Part shown: positions 7,893 to 15,940 of the stretch, piece after piece
Position numbering within the stretch: the first letter of the stretch is position 1
Layout of the letters: each line of letters starts with the position of its first letter
Assembly (NCBI GenBank): GCA_013391385.1
Contig: JACBFI010000009.1
Coordinates: 1 to 64,000 of the forward strand
Origin: Sediminibacterium sp. Gen4
GTDB taxonomy: Bacteria > Bacteroidota > Bacteroidia > Chitinophagales > Chitinophagaceae
Length of the DNA: 64,000 bases
Direction: 5' to 3'
The notes under the pieces: model-generated
Databases searched by the model: none
What the model was told of the DNA's origin: nothing
What the model saw: only the letters and a program-made list of their open reading frames with translations
Program-made: the position numbers and the translations under genes

Positions 7893-9257
7893 TTATAAAC
7901 CATATTTATCTACAAGGTAAATCAATGCTGCCATATTCACAGCGCCTAGTAACAGTTCGCGCTTGTTGACATTTTCAAATACATCAGTCCTTGCATGATG
8001 CAGATCAAAATAACGCTGAGGATCAGGAATAAATCCGGCGATCGGTGTACCAAATGTTCGATTCAGCGGACCAATATCTGCACCGCCTCCACTACCAGAC
8101 ATATCTTCTGTTCCATACGGTTTTAAAAGAGGTAGCCAAGCCTGTATTTTATCATGTTTATCTTTAGGAGCTGTAAACCCAAAACCTCTGGGTGTGAATC
8201 CACCTGCATCACTTTCCAGTGCAAAAATGTGTTTCTCTCCTTTTTCTTTGGCTTCAGCTGCATATTTATTGCCACCACGCATTCCATTTTCTTCATTGGC
8301 AAAGAGCACAAAGCGAATGGTTCTTTTGGGTTGATAACCGATGGCTTTCAATGCGCGCATTACTTCAATAGTGTGTACCACTCCGGCGCCGTCATCATGC
8401 GCACCTTCATTCACATCCCAGCTATCCAAGTGTCCGCCAACAGTAATGATTTCATCCGGGAAAGTTGTTCCTCTGAGCTCTCCAATTACGTTGTGTCCAA
8501 TGGTATCCGGTAGAAATTTGGCGCTTGTCTTCATAGAAACACTGAAGGAAGATTGCTTACTCAGTTCCCAGATATAATCAGCATCTCTGGGTCCCATAGC
8601 AATAGCAGGGATTTTAGGAAATGAATCATTATATGCTGTGCTTCCTGTATGTGGATCATTGGCTGTTGATTCCGTTAAAGAACGAATCATCACCCCAACA
8701 GCCCCATATTTAGCAGCCATACTAGGACCGGCTCTTCTGGATACTCCGGTTTGTCCGTATGAAACAAAGGGTTTGATATTGGTGGGATCAAAGGAATGAT
8801 TGAAGTATACGATTTTACCCTTTACTTCTTCCTTTCTTTTTTCCATCTCATCAAAACTATTAAAGGCAATCACTTGTGCTGTTACGGGTTTTCCATTTCC
8901 TAAAGAATTTCCTAAAGCGAGTACATCCAATGCTCTGTTTACTTTTTTTCCGTCGATCGTTACAACTTTTGCTTCTTCTTTTGCACCTCTTACCCAACGG
9001 GGAACCATACATTCCTGTAACCACACTTTATCTGCACCCATTTCTTTGAGTGCTTTTTCACCCCAGGCTTCGGCTTTATACATTTGAGGGGAACCTGCTA
9101 TTCTTCCGCCTACTTGCTTGGTCAATTGGTATAAAAGGTCATAAGCCTTCCCATTTCTCAATATTTCATCTGAAATCTTTTTGATGATAGCAGCATCTTC
9201 TTGCTGTGCAAAGCCGCCAAATGGCAGTAATAGTAAAAGAAAATATATTTTTTTCAT
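7893..9257 (-). CDS. M28 family zinc aminopeptidase/carboxypeptidase, secreted
   Basis: A 454-residue exported metallopeptidase with a signal peptide (MKK...GGFAQQ). It has a PA-like insert domain (about residues 120-240) and an M28 catalytic domain. The dizinc ligands and base are recognisable: GGHLDSWD near residue 275 (His, Asp), GAHDDGAG (bridging Asp), ANEENGMRGG (catalytic and metal Glu), ESDAGG (Asp) and a late DLHHARTDVFENV (His). The arrangement resembles carboxypeptidase Q/PGCP-like M28 enzymes that release amino acids from short peptides. It probably leads a two-gene operon with the small membrane protein gene. A TAnnTTTA-like box lies just upstream of its start. Confidence 0.9.
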   Translation of the reverse strand: MKKIYFLLLLLPFGGFAQQEDAAIIKKISDEILRNGKAYDLLYQLTKQVGGRIAGSPQMYKAEAWGEKALKEMGADKVWLQECMVPRWVRGAKEEAKVVTIDGKKVNRALDVLALGNSLGNGKPVTAQVIAFNSFDEMEKRKEEVKGKIVYFNHSFDPTNIKPFVSYGQTGVSRRAGPSMAAKYGAVGVMIRSLTESTANDPHTGSTAYNDSFPKIPAIAMGPRDADYIWELSKQSSFSVSMKTSAKFLPDTIGHNVIGELRGTTFPDEIITVGGHLDSWDVNEGAHDDGAGVVHTIEVMRALKAIGYQPKRTIRFVLFANEENGMRGGNKYAAEAKEKGEKHIFALESDAGGFTPRGFGFTAPKDKHDKIQAWLPLLKPYGTEDMSGSGGGADIGPLNRTFGTPIAGFIPDPQRYFDLHHARTDVFENVNKRELLLGAVNMAALIYLVDKYGL

Positions 9258-9543
9258 AGCGCTAAAGTTAATGATTTGTCGTGTTTCCTACGCCTATGAT
9301 GAACGGAGAACAGTATTGTGATAAATATTGTTAATTGCGGGGTATCTTTGAAGGATGGATTCCTGATTGATTATCCTAGTTATTGTATAGACTCTCTTGT
9401 TGTAGATTGAAGTATGAACCACAGAGGGTGCAGAGGTTTGCACAGAGTTGCACAATGTATACTAGTACAATATTAATAGACTTGAATCGTCAAATCAAAG
9501 ATCCCCGAAGGGGTCCTTCGGACATAAAAATCAAAGATTAGCT
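9258..9543. other. 286-base intergenic region between divergent genes
   Basis: No gene is visible here. It holds a TATCTTTG box at 9343-9350 on the plus strand (a TAnnTTTG match), a CACAGAG-rich stretch near 9417-9455, and a short perfect hairpin at 9505-9521 close to the bshA start. Promoters for the M28 peptidase and bshA genes must lie here, but only the single box stands out. Confidence 0.4.
9505..9521 (+). repeat. CCGAAGG/CCTTCGG hairpin upstream of bshA
   Basis: A perfect 7-bp inverted repeat with a 3-base loop, 22 bases before the bshA start codon. A near copy (CGAAGGA-C-TCCTTCG, followed by the same GGA.AT context) lies 26 bases before the yifB start at 20037. No T tract follows, so a terminator is unlikely. 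It may be a small dispersed repeat or a structured leader element. Confidence 0.45.
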
Positions 9544-10680
9544 ATGCGTATAGGAATTGTTTGTTACCCAACATTTGGTGGTAGTGGCGTACTGGCGACG
9601 GAATTGGGAAAGGCACTGGCAGATGAAGGTCATCAGGTACATTTTATTACTTACCAGCAACCCGTGAGACTGAATGTCTTTAATGCCAATATTTTTTATC
9701 ATGAAGTGCGCGTGCCTACCTATCCGCTTTTTGATTATCCGCCTTATGAAGTAGCATTGGCGAGTACCATGGTAGATGTGATCATGAATCATGATCTGGA
9801 TCTGTTACACGTGCATTATGCCATACCGCATGCTTCTGCTGCCTATATGGCTAAACAGATTGTGAAACAAAAAGCCAATCGAAATATCCCTGTAATCACA
9901 ACCTTACATGGTACCGATATTACTTTAGTGGGTAAAGACAAAACCTATGAACCAGTTGTGACCTTTTCCATTAATGAAAGCGATGCGATAACCGCAGTGT
10001 CTAATAATCTTCGTGAAGAGACTTACAAATCATTTCATATACAGAAGGAGATTGAAGTCATACACAACTTTGTTGATGTTGGACGATTTGATAAAAAACC
10101 TATTGATGCATTTAGAAAAGTGATTGCTCCCAATGGAGAAAAAATATTGATCCATGCATCCAATTTCCGTAAGGTCAAGAGAGTGATTGATGTAGTGAAA
10201 ATATTTGCGGCAGTCAGAAAAGAAATGCCGGCTAAACTTTTGATGGTGGGTGATGGACCTGAAAGACCCGGTACAGAAGAGTTAACCAGAGAATTGGGGA
10301 TTGAAGATGATGTTCGTTTTTTAGGGAAGCAAGAGCAAATGGAAGATATTTTGGCGGTAAGTGATGTGTTTATACTTCCTTCTGAATATGAAAGCTTTGG
10401 TCTGGCAGCTTTAGAAGCGATGGCTGCGAGAACAGTAGTGATTAGTTCAAATGCCGGCGGATTAACGGAGATCAATATTCAGGGAGAAACAGGATTTATG
10501 GCCGATGTAGGAGATGTAGCTACCATGAGCAAGTTCGCCATTAATCTTCTGAAAAACGATCTACAACTGGAAACCATGAAAGAAGCTGCTTATGCACAAG
10601 CATGCAGATTTGATATCAAAAACATCATTCCCCTCTATGAAAAATTATATAGCAGGTTTTGCAGAATGGGGCCCTGCTAG
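9544..10680 (+). CDS. bshA: N-acetyl-alpha-D-glucosaminyl L-malate synthase
   Basis: A GT4-family glycosyltransferase that couples UDP-GlcNAc to L-malate, the first step of bacillithiol synthesis. The 378-residue length and the opening MRIGIVCYPTFGGSGVLATELG are characteristic of BshA. So are the HVHYAIPHASAAYMAKQ and TTLHGTDITLVG stretches. The C-terminal GT-B domain shows the nucleotide-sugar motif PSEYESFGLAALEAMA. Bacillithiol is the main low-molecular-weight thiol in many Bacteroidota; bshB and bshC are not in this window. The gene stands alone between the M28 peptidase and the exchanger gene. Confidence 0.94.
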   Translation: MRIGIVCYPTFGGSGVLATELGKALADEGHQVHFITYQQPVRLNVFNANIFYHEVRVPTYPLFDYPPYEVALASTMVDVIMNHDLDLLHVHYAIPHASAAYMAKQIVKQKANRNIPVITTLHGTDITLVGKDKTYEPVVTFSINESDAITAVSNNLREETYKSFHIQKEIEVIHNFVDVGRFDKKPIDAFRKVIAPNGEKILIHASNFRKVKRVIDVVKIFAAVRKEMPAKLLMVGDGPERPGTEELTRELGIEDDVRFLGKQEQMEDILAVSDVFILPSEYESFGLAALEAMAARTVVISSNAGGLTEINIQGETGFMADVGDVATMSKFAINLLKNDLQLETMKEAAYAQACRFDIKNIIPLYEKLYSRFCRMGPC

Positions 10681-10686
10681 ATACTA

Positions 10687-11619
10687 TTAAATAGTAATGA
10701 CTTTAATAATAAATAAAACGTATAAAAGAATAAACATCAGTCCTTCCCAAACGGAGATCTTTTTATCCTGGGTCAACAGATAAAATAATAAGCCACATGC
10801 GGCCATAAAGGGTAATGAGAAGCTGAGTAAGTTGGCAGGAACCTGAATGGTACCAAAGACAGATGCTATAGATGGAATAACGAGTGTATTAAAAACAGAT
10901 GACCCAAGTATATTACCTAAAGCCATTTCTGCCTTTCCTTGGTTAATAGCCGCAATATTTACAGCTAACTCTGGTAGAGTAGTTCCTAATGAAAGTAAAG
11001 TGAGTGCAATAATAGATCGTGGTACATGTAGACCAGTGGCGATTTGATCTAAAGAACTTACTGTATAATCTGCACCGAAATAAATACCTGTACATGCTAA
11101 TAATAAAAACACCATGCTCTTAAAAGGAAACGATTGTCTTTTAATATCCTTACTACTACCAAGTTCAGTAACACCCCCTTTTATCAGATAAATAGCATAC
11201 ACGATAAAAATAAAAAGTCCCATAATAGACTCTGAAAAATCCATAACCCCATCATAGGCTATGACAACAAAATAAATAAAACTGCCAATCAGAAAATGGA
11301 GATCTATATATAAATAAGCACTGGATAAAGTAATTGTTTTTCTATTCAATACTACCGCAATTCCCGTTATCAGTAACAGATTGGAAATATTTGCTCCCAT
11401 GATATTTCCGGGTAATATTTCAGATACTCCTTTGTTAATGGAAATAAGGCCGGAGATTAACTCAGGCAAGGAAGTACCAATACCTACGATAAATATACCA
11501 ATAACGAAAGAGGGCAATTTCATCCATGCTCCAATTACTTCTGCTGATTTAGTAAAAAAACGAGCAGACATAATCAGCACAAATAAAGCAACGACGAATA
11601 TTAGTATTTGTATAAGCAT
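10687..11619 (-). CDS. Calcium/sodium antiporter (CaCA family, YrbG-like)
   Basis: A 310-residue inner-membrane exchanger of the Ca2+:cation antiporter family. It has about ten hydrophobic segments and the two inverted alpha-repeat motifs that form the ion path: GIGTSLPELISGL followed by GNIMGANISNLL near residue 47, and LGTTLPELAVNIA followed by GNILGSSVFNTL near residue 215. The two halves are related, as in all CaCA proteins. The ion preference cannot be read from sequence alone. It converges on bshA, with only 6 bases between the stops. Confidence 0.92.
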   Translation of the reverse strand: MLIQILIFVVALFVLIMSARFFTKSAEVIGAWMKLPSFVIGIFIVGIGTSLPELISGLISINKGVSEILPGNIMGANISNLLLITGIAVVLNRKTITLSSAYLYIDLHFLIGSFIYFVVIAYDGVMDFSESIMGLFIFIVYAIYLIKGGVTELGSSKDIKRQSFPFKSMVFLLLACTGIYFGADYTVSSLDQIATGLHVPRSIIALTLLSLGTTLPELAVNIAAINQGKAEMALGNILGSSVFNTLVIPSIASVFGTIQVPANLLSFSLPFMAACGLLFYLLTQDKKISVWEGLMFILLYVLFIIKVITI

Positions 11620-11669
11620 AGCATCGATGATATCATGATCAGCTAATCAATACCATAAAGATAGATACT

Positions 11670-12866
11670 TCAGCTCCTAACATCACAAACTTCACAAATA
11701 CTTTTATGAATCATTTCACAAACCGTATCTAACTCCTCATGCGTAATAATCAATGGAGGTGCAATACGAAGGCGATCAGGTGCAAACAAAAACCAATCCG
11801 TGATTAAGCCATTTTGAACACAGCGATGTACTATTTTTTGATTCATAGTGTTATCTTGAAACTGAAGTGACATCCATAACCCATGTGATCTTTTTTCGAC
11901 AATGGCTGTATGATTAAGCTGTTCTTGCAATATTTTCTCTTTCTCCTTGATAGTAGATAGCTTTCCTTCCGTTAACAATACTTCAAAAGCTGCTTTTCCA
12001 GCGGCACAACTCACAGGATGACCACCAAATGTGGTGATATGTCCGAGTACCGGATCATATGTTAGGGTTGACATTAGTTTTTTATCGGCAATAAAAGCCC
12101 CCAAGGGCATACCACCACCCAATGCTTTTCCTAATAGTAAAACATCGGGTACAACATCGAATTGTTCAAATGCCCAAAGGGTGCCGGTTCTACCAAAGCC
12201 TGCTTGAATTTCATCGAAAATAAGTAACACACAGTGTTCATCACATTTTTTTCGGATAGCTTGCAACCACTCTTTACGAGGAACGGTAATACCGCTTTCT
12301 GCTTGAACTGTTTCTAAAATCACACAGGCAACTGATGAGTCGATCGATTCAATTACTACATCATCGTCATAATTAAAATGTAAGATGTCTGGCAATAAAG
12401 GTCTGAAAGCATTACGCCAATACTCTCCCCCCATGACACTTAATGCTCCCTGTGTACTCCCATGATAAGCGTTATGGAAAGCAATCATTTTAGATCTTCC
12501 TGTGATACGCTTAGCCAATTTCATGGCGCCTTCTGTAGCTTCAGCACCACTGTTGGTGAAATAGACACAGTTAAGCGAGGCAGGTAAATGATCGGTCAAT
12601 AATTTCGCATATTGTACTTGTGGACTTTCAACAAACTCACCATACACGATCAGGTGCATATATTCCGCAGCCTGTTCCTGCACGGCTTTCACCACTGCAG
12701 GATGACTATGACCGATATTACAAACACTAAAACCGGAGATGAGATCAACATATTTTTTTTCCGAGCTATCCCAAAGATGTATGCCCTTTGCCTTAGTGAT
12801 CTCTAACCCAATCGGAGCAGAAGACGTCTGGGCAACATGCTGCAGAAAAAGTTCCCTGTTATTCAT
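11670..12866 (-). CDS. Class-III PLP-dependent aminotransferase
   Basis: A 398-residue fold-type I aminotransferase of the acetylornithine/ornithine/4-aminobutyrate group. Visible features are TNSGAEATEGAMKLAK (phosphate-binding region, about residue 101), AYHGSTQGALSV, IFDEIQAGFGRTG with the ring-stacking Asp, and LGKALGGGMPLGAF with the Schiff-base Lys near residue 245. The exact amino donor is not evident; Bacteroidota homologues are usually left as aspartate aminotransferase family. The start codon directly abuts a four-unit heptad array (12868-12897), so that array would form the 5' end of its leader. No arginine-pathway neighbours are present. Confidence 0.85.
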   Translation of the reverse strand: MNNRELFLQHVAQTSSAPIGLEITKAKGIHLWDSSEKKYVDLISGFSVCNIGHSHPAVVKAVQEQAAEYMHLIVYGEFVESPQVQYAKLLTDHLPASLNCVYFTNSGAEATEGAMKLAKRITGRSKMIAFHNAYHGSTQGALSVMGGEYWRNAFRPLLPDILHFNYDDDVVIESIDSSVACVILETVQAESGITVPRKEWLQAIRKKCDEHCVLLIFDEIQAGFGRTGTLWAFEQFDVVPDVLLLGKALGGGMPLGAFIADKKLMSTLTYDPVLGHITTFGGHPVSCAAGKAAFEVLLTEGKLSTIKEKEKILQEQLNHTAIVEKRSHGLWMSLQFQDNTMNQKIVHRCVQNGLITDWFLFAPDRLRIAPPLIITHEELDTVCEMIHKSICEVCDVRS

Positions 12867-12867
12867 G

Positions 12868-12897
12868 AGTTGACAGATGATAGTTGACAGATGATAG
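12868..12897. repeat. Heptad array, left arm of four-helix-bundle element 1
   Basis: Four tandem 7-base units alternate between AGTTGAC and AGATGAT. The reverse complement matches the array at 13446-13480 unit for unit with few changes. The two form inverted arms around the four-helix-bundle gene. The array begins one base after the start codon of the aminotransferase gene on the minus strand. Confidence 0.85.
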
Positions 12898-12940
12898 AAA
12901 AAAGTCGCTGGTAATGATTAAGACAAAATAAAGATAGTAA

Positions 12941-13308
12941 CTATTTAAGCAGACCTTGCTCGAAATAGGTAATAAACCCATTGAGTATTTTTAAACACTC
13001 ATGCAATAAAAGAATAATTTTCTGAACTTCTTCTTTGGGTATAATTTCTATCAGCAACGCTATCTTCAGTAAAGTTTCAAGTTCATACATTGAACCTCTA
13101 GCCACATGAAAGAATTGTATACTATCCTTTTTATAATTACGACCACAACCTTCTGCAATATTAGCCGGAATAGATACAACTGCTCGACGTGATTGAGCTG
13201 TAAGGGCATATAATTCCTCTCGAGGATATAGTTTTGTAAAAAACTGTATACTTCGCCTACCAACTCCATCGATTTTTTCCAAACTATTAAATTTTCATAG
13301 TAAGTCAT
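12941..13308 (-). pseudogene. Frameshifted S23/four-helix-bundle protein gene
   Basis: The gene is split over two frames. From 13308 one frame reads MTYYENLIVWKKSMELVGEVYSF, the normal start of S23-type four-helix-bundle proteins. The rest (YPREELYALTAQSRRAVVSIPANIAEG, then GRNYKKDSIQFF and ARGSMYELETLL) is in another frame down to 12941. The frames meet at a run of six A on the plus strand (13238-13243, TTTTTT in the coding sense); a seventh T would restore one 120-residue protein. So it is either a recent frameshift, a phase-variable switch or a sequencing error. The family was first known from intervening sequences in 23S rRNA genes; its biochemical role is unclear. A promoter-like pair lies just upstream and inverted heptad arrays lie on both sides. 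Confidence 0.85.
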
Positions 13309-13332
13309 ATATTATATTTTACTCCAATTTTG

Positions 13333-13363
13333 CAAAATATAATACCGATAATATATTTCCAAA
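13333..13363 (-). promoter_or_regulatory. Candidate promoter of four-helix-bundle gene 1
   Basis: On the minus strand a TTTG (13360-13363) is followed after 18 bases by TATATTTTG (13333-13341). This is close to the Bacteroidota pattern of TTTG, 17-21 bases, TAnnTTTG, with one extra T. It lies 25 bases before the ATG at 13308 and inside the pair of heptad arms, so the element would carry its own promoter. Confidence 0.5.
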
Positions 13364-13445
13364 CGCCTAAATACAAAGCGGTTCGCTTCAGTTATATTCT
13401 CTTGATTTAAAGTATACGATCTAACTATTTTGATTGTAACTTTAA

Positions 13446-13480
13446 ATTATCTGTCAACTATTATCTATCAACTGTCAACT
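13446..13480. repeat. Heptad array, right arm of four-helix-bundle element 1
   Basis: Five tandem 7-base units: ATTATCT, GTCAACT, ATTATCT, ATCAACT, GTCAACT. They are the inverted counterpart of the array at 12868-12897, with one unit more. The array ends seven bases before the start codon of the carbonic anhydrase-like gene, so it would lie in that gene's leader. Confidence 0.85.
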
Positions 13481-13487
13481 AAAAAAA

Positions 13488-14009
13488 ATGCCACTAATCC
13501 TCCCCGTCCTTGGTAAACATCCTCAATTTGGTGAAAATTGTTTTATTGCGCCCAATGCCACCATTGTTGGTGATGTGATCATGGGCGATGATTGCAGTAT
13601 TTGGTTCAATGCGGTGGTAAGAGGTGATGTTCATTACATCCGTATGGGGAACAAAGTAAATATTCAGGATGGTGCAGTCATTCATTGCACGTATCAAAAA
13701 AATCCTACTGAAATCGGAAATAACGTATCCATTGGACATAATGCCTTGGTACATGGCTGTACGATTCATGATAATGTACTCATTGGTATGGGCGCCATTG
13801 TTATGGATCGTTGTGTTGTTCACAGCAATTCCATTATTGCCGCAGGTGCTGTTTTATTAGAAGGAACAATTGTAGAAGCAGGTTGTATTTATGCAGGTGT
13901 ACCCGCTAAAAAAGTAAAAGATGTTTCGAAAGAACTTATCAATGGAGAGATCAATCGTATTTCTAATAACTATGTGATGTATGCATCTTGGTTTCAGCAA
14001 GGGGAATAG
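13488..14009 (+). CDS. Gamma carbonic anhydrase-like hexapeptide-repeat protein
   Basis: A 173-residue left-handed beta-helix protein of the gamma carbonic anhydrase (YrdA/CaiE-like) family. Hexapeptide repeats run from about residue 12 to 145. The zinc-binding histidines of the family are present: one in DGAVIHCTYQ (near residue 64) and two in SIGHNALVHGC (near 84 and 89). WFNAVVRGDV is the usual conserved block. The family includes active zinc carbonic anhydrases and proteins of unknown activity, so catalysis is not assured. It starts just after a heptad array and is divergent from four-helix-bundle gene 1. Confidence 0.88.
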   Translation: MPLILPVLGKHPQFGENCFIAPNATIVGDVIMGDDCSIWFNAVVRGDVHYIRMGNKVNIQDGAVIHCTYQKNPTEIGNNVSIGHNALVHGCTIHDNVLIGMGAIVMDRCVVHSNSIIAAGAVLLEGTIVEAGCIYAGVPAKKVKDVSKELINGEINRISNNYVMYASWFQQGE

Positions 14010-14048
14010 AGTTGTTAGTTGACAGGAGGAAAAGTTAGTTAGCAGATA

Positions 14049-14127
14049 GCTTATGGTTCATGGCTTATAGGCAATAGCAATAGATGATTTCTCTACCATA
14101 TACCATGACCTATTAGCCATAAGCTAA
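14049..14127. repeat. Heptad palindrome between carbonic anhydrase-like gene and rsgA
   Basis: The left arm holds units GCTTATG, GTTCATG, GCTTATA and GGCAATA. The right arm (14095-14127), read in reverse complement, holds GCTTATG, GCTAATA, GGTCATG and GTATATG. Both arms begin with the same outer unit. The TAG stop codon of rsgA (14124-14126) lies inside the right arm. A few AGTT-type bases at 14011-14040 may be the remains of another array. Confidence 0.8.
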
Positions 14128-15047
14128 TATTCCTCCCCCATCGTATCCAATATCGTTCTATAACTGATATATCTTTCTTCAGAAATTTCTCCCTGCATCA
14201 CCGCTTTCTTTACCGCACAATTGGGTTCTTCAATATGCATGCAGTTATTGAATTGGCAGTCATTCATCTTTTTTCTCATTTCAGGAAAATAATGAGCCAG
14301 CTCTTCTTTCTCTATATCAACGAGACCAAATTCACGTACACCGGGGGTATCAATGATATGACCACCTCCCGGCAGGTCAAACATTTCTGCAAAAGTGGTG
14401 GTATGCATTCCTTTACCACTCCAACCACTTACTTCCTGTGTACGTAGATTGAATTCAGGGAACAAGGTATTCACACAGGTTGATTTACCCACTCCACTAT
14501 GTCCACTGAGCAAAGATGTTTTATGATGCAGTATATTTTTGAGCGCTTCCAATCCTTCTCGTTTTTCAACACTACACAATAGCACTTCATAACCAATCTT
14601 TGTATAGATATCCTTCAACTGTTCAAATTTTTCCATCTCTTTTTTGCGATAGAGATCCGATTTATTAAAAACGATGATAGCCGGAACATGATAGGCTTCA
14701 CAGGAGATTAAAAATCGGTCCATAAAACCCTGAGAGGTTTTTGGATCTTTCAAGGTTACAAATAATAGACTCTGATCCAGATTGGATGCAATGATATGGT
14801 GTAGGTGTTTATTGTGTGGTGAGATACGGGCTACATAATTCTTACGGTCATGAATTGTATTAATGATGGCAGACTCTTCTTCTACCTCTTCAATCTCCAT
14901 TTCTACTTCATCCCCTACTGCAATAGGATTGGTAGAAGTAATACCCTCAATTTTCATCACACCTTTGATACGGGCATTGTACAAACGTCCGTCTTCCCCT
15001 TTAGCGATATACCAACTACCGGTTGATTTATAAATTCTGGCCCTCAT
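14124..15047 (-). CDS. rsgA: Ribosome small-subunit-dependent GTPase A
   Basis: A 307-residue circularly permuted GTPase that helps late 30S ribosome maturation. Domains in order are an N-terminal OB fold (about 1-70), then the permuted G domain with G4 NKSD (near residue 123), G1 GHSGVGKST (near 181) and G3 DTPGVREFG, and a C-terminal zinc finger with Cys and His in CQFNNCMHIEEPNC (near 266-279). The length is normal for Bacteroidota. The stop codon falls inside a heptad palindrome, so the last residues (GEEY) are set by the repeat boundary. The start is back-to-back with ubiE. Confidence 0.95.
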   Translation of the reverse strand: MRARIYKSTGSWYIAKGEDGRLYNARIKGVMKIEGITSTNPIAVGDEVEMEIEEVEEESAIINTIHDRKNYVARISPHNKHLHHIIASNLDQSLLFVTLKDPKTSQGFMDRFLISCEAYHVPAIIVFNKSDLYRKKEMEKFEQLKDIYTKIGYEVLLCSVEKREGLEALKNILHHKTSLLSGHSGVGKSTCVNTLFPEFNLRTQEVSGWSGKGMHTTTFAEMFDLPGGGHIIDTPGVREFGLVDIEKEELAHYFPEMRKKMNDCQFNNCMHIEEPNCAVKKAVMQGEISEERYISYRTILDTMGEEY

Positions 15048-15181
15048 TCAAACGAAGATAATAAGCCTTCTCCGCTTTCCAACCATTGATAAAAACAGTC
15101 TAAAATCAATATTTGCGAAACATTAACCCCTGTTTTAAGGGCTATCACGTAACAATGACTGACCTTCAGGGTGGAAATCAA

Positions 15182-15189
15182 TATCTTTG
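15182..15189 (+). promoter_or_regulatory. Candidate -7 promoter box for ubiE
   Basis: TATCTTTG is a full TAnnTTTG match and ends 7 bases before the preferred ubiE ATG at 15197. If used, the transcript would have almost no leader. No -33 TTTG is obvious. Confidence 0.35.
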
Positions 15190-15196
15190 TTGCCTT

Positions 15197-15940
15197 ATGG
15201 CAAAGTTTGCGCACGATGAGGTAGTTCCTTACCAGCAAAGTGAAAAAGGAAAAAAGGAGCAGGTAGCAGAGATGTTCAACAGTATCGCTTTCCGATACGA
15301 TTTTCTAAATCGTTTTCTGACAGCGGGTATAGATATCCAATGGCGGAAAAAAGCCATCAGACAACTGAAAGACATTCATCCGCAGTTGGTATTGGATGTG
15401 GCAACAGGTACTGCTGACGTAGCCATTATGACGCATCAGATGCTTAAAACCAACAAGATCATTGGCATAGATATTTCTGAAGGGATGTTGGAACTCGGAA
15501 GAGAGAAGTTGAAAAAACTTAATCTAACCGACCACATCAGCCTTCAAACCGGAGACAGTGAAACCATTCATTTCCCCGACAACTATTTTGATGCCATTAC
15601 AGTATCGTTTGGTGTTCGGAATTTCGCTCACTTGGATAAGGGAATGTCGGAAATGTATCGGGTACTTCGTCCGGGTGGAAAATTGGTGGTTTTGGAATTC
15701 TCCAGACCAAAACAGCCACTTTTCAGAAAAATGTGTGATTTTTATACCAATGTGATTACACCGGGTGTAGGAAAATTATTTGCGAATAACAAAGACGCGT
15801 ATCAATACCTGAACGATAGTGTTCAAGCCTTCCCTGAAGGAGAAAACTTTTTAAATATTATGCATGAAGCAGGATTTACTCAAACTTATTTGAAAAAACT
15901 CAGTTTCGGCATATGCACTATTTATTGCGGAAGCAAGTAA
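15197..15940 (+). CDS. ubiE: Demethylmenaquinone methyltransferase
   Basis: A SAM-dependent C-methyltransferase that converts demethylmenaquinone to menaquinone, the respiratory quinone of Bacteroidota. I chose ATG 15197 (MAKFAHDEVVPY, 247 residues) rather than the longer frame from 15113, because family members start near here and the extra 28 residues look like non-coding sequence. Diagnostic stretches are FNSIAFRYDFLNRFLTAGID, motif I LDVATGTADVA, SFGVRNFAHLDKG, and RVLRPGGKLVVLEFSRP. The gene overlaps porT by 28 bases. I recall a ubiE-porT order from other Bacteroidota. Confidence 0.93.
   Translation: MAKFAHDEVVPYQQSEKGKKEQVAEMFNSIAFRYDFLNRFLTAGIDIQWRKKAIRQLKDIHPQLVLDVATGTADVAIMTHQMLKTNKIIGIDISEGMLELGREKLKKLNLTDHISLQTGDSETIHFPDNYFDAITVSFGVRNFAHLDKGMSEMYRVLRPGGKLVVLEFSRPKQPLFRKMCDFYTNVITPGVGKLFANNKDAYQYLNDSVQAFPEGENFLNIMHEAGFTQTYLKKLSFGICTIYCGSK

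Noticed and set aside
13066-13308. Separate 80-residue gene
   Set aside because: Only its first 23 residues match a family (the start of the four-helix-bundle protein); the rest is out-of-frame sequence after the frameshift.
12868-13480. CRISPR array or integron-like array
   Set aside because: Units are 7 bases, contiguous without spacers, and there are no cas or integrase genes nearby.
15044-15238. Small minus-strand gene between rsgA and ubiE
   Set aside because: It lies mostly over the ubiE start region, has no recognisable features and would overlap both neighbours.
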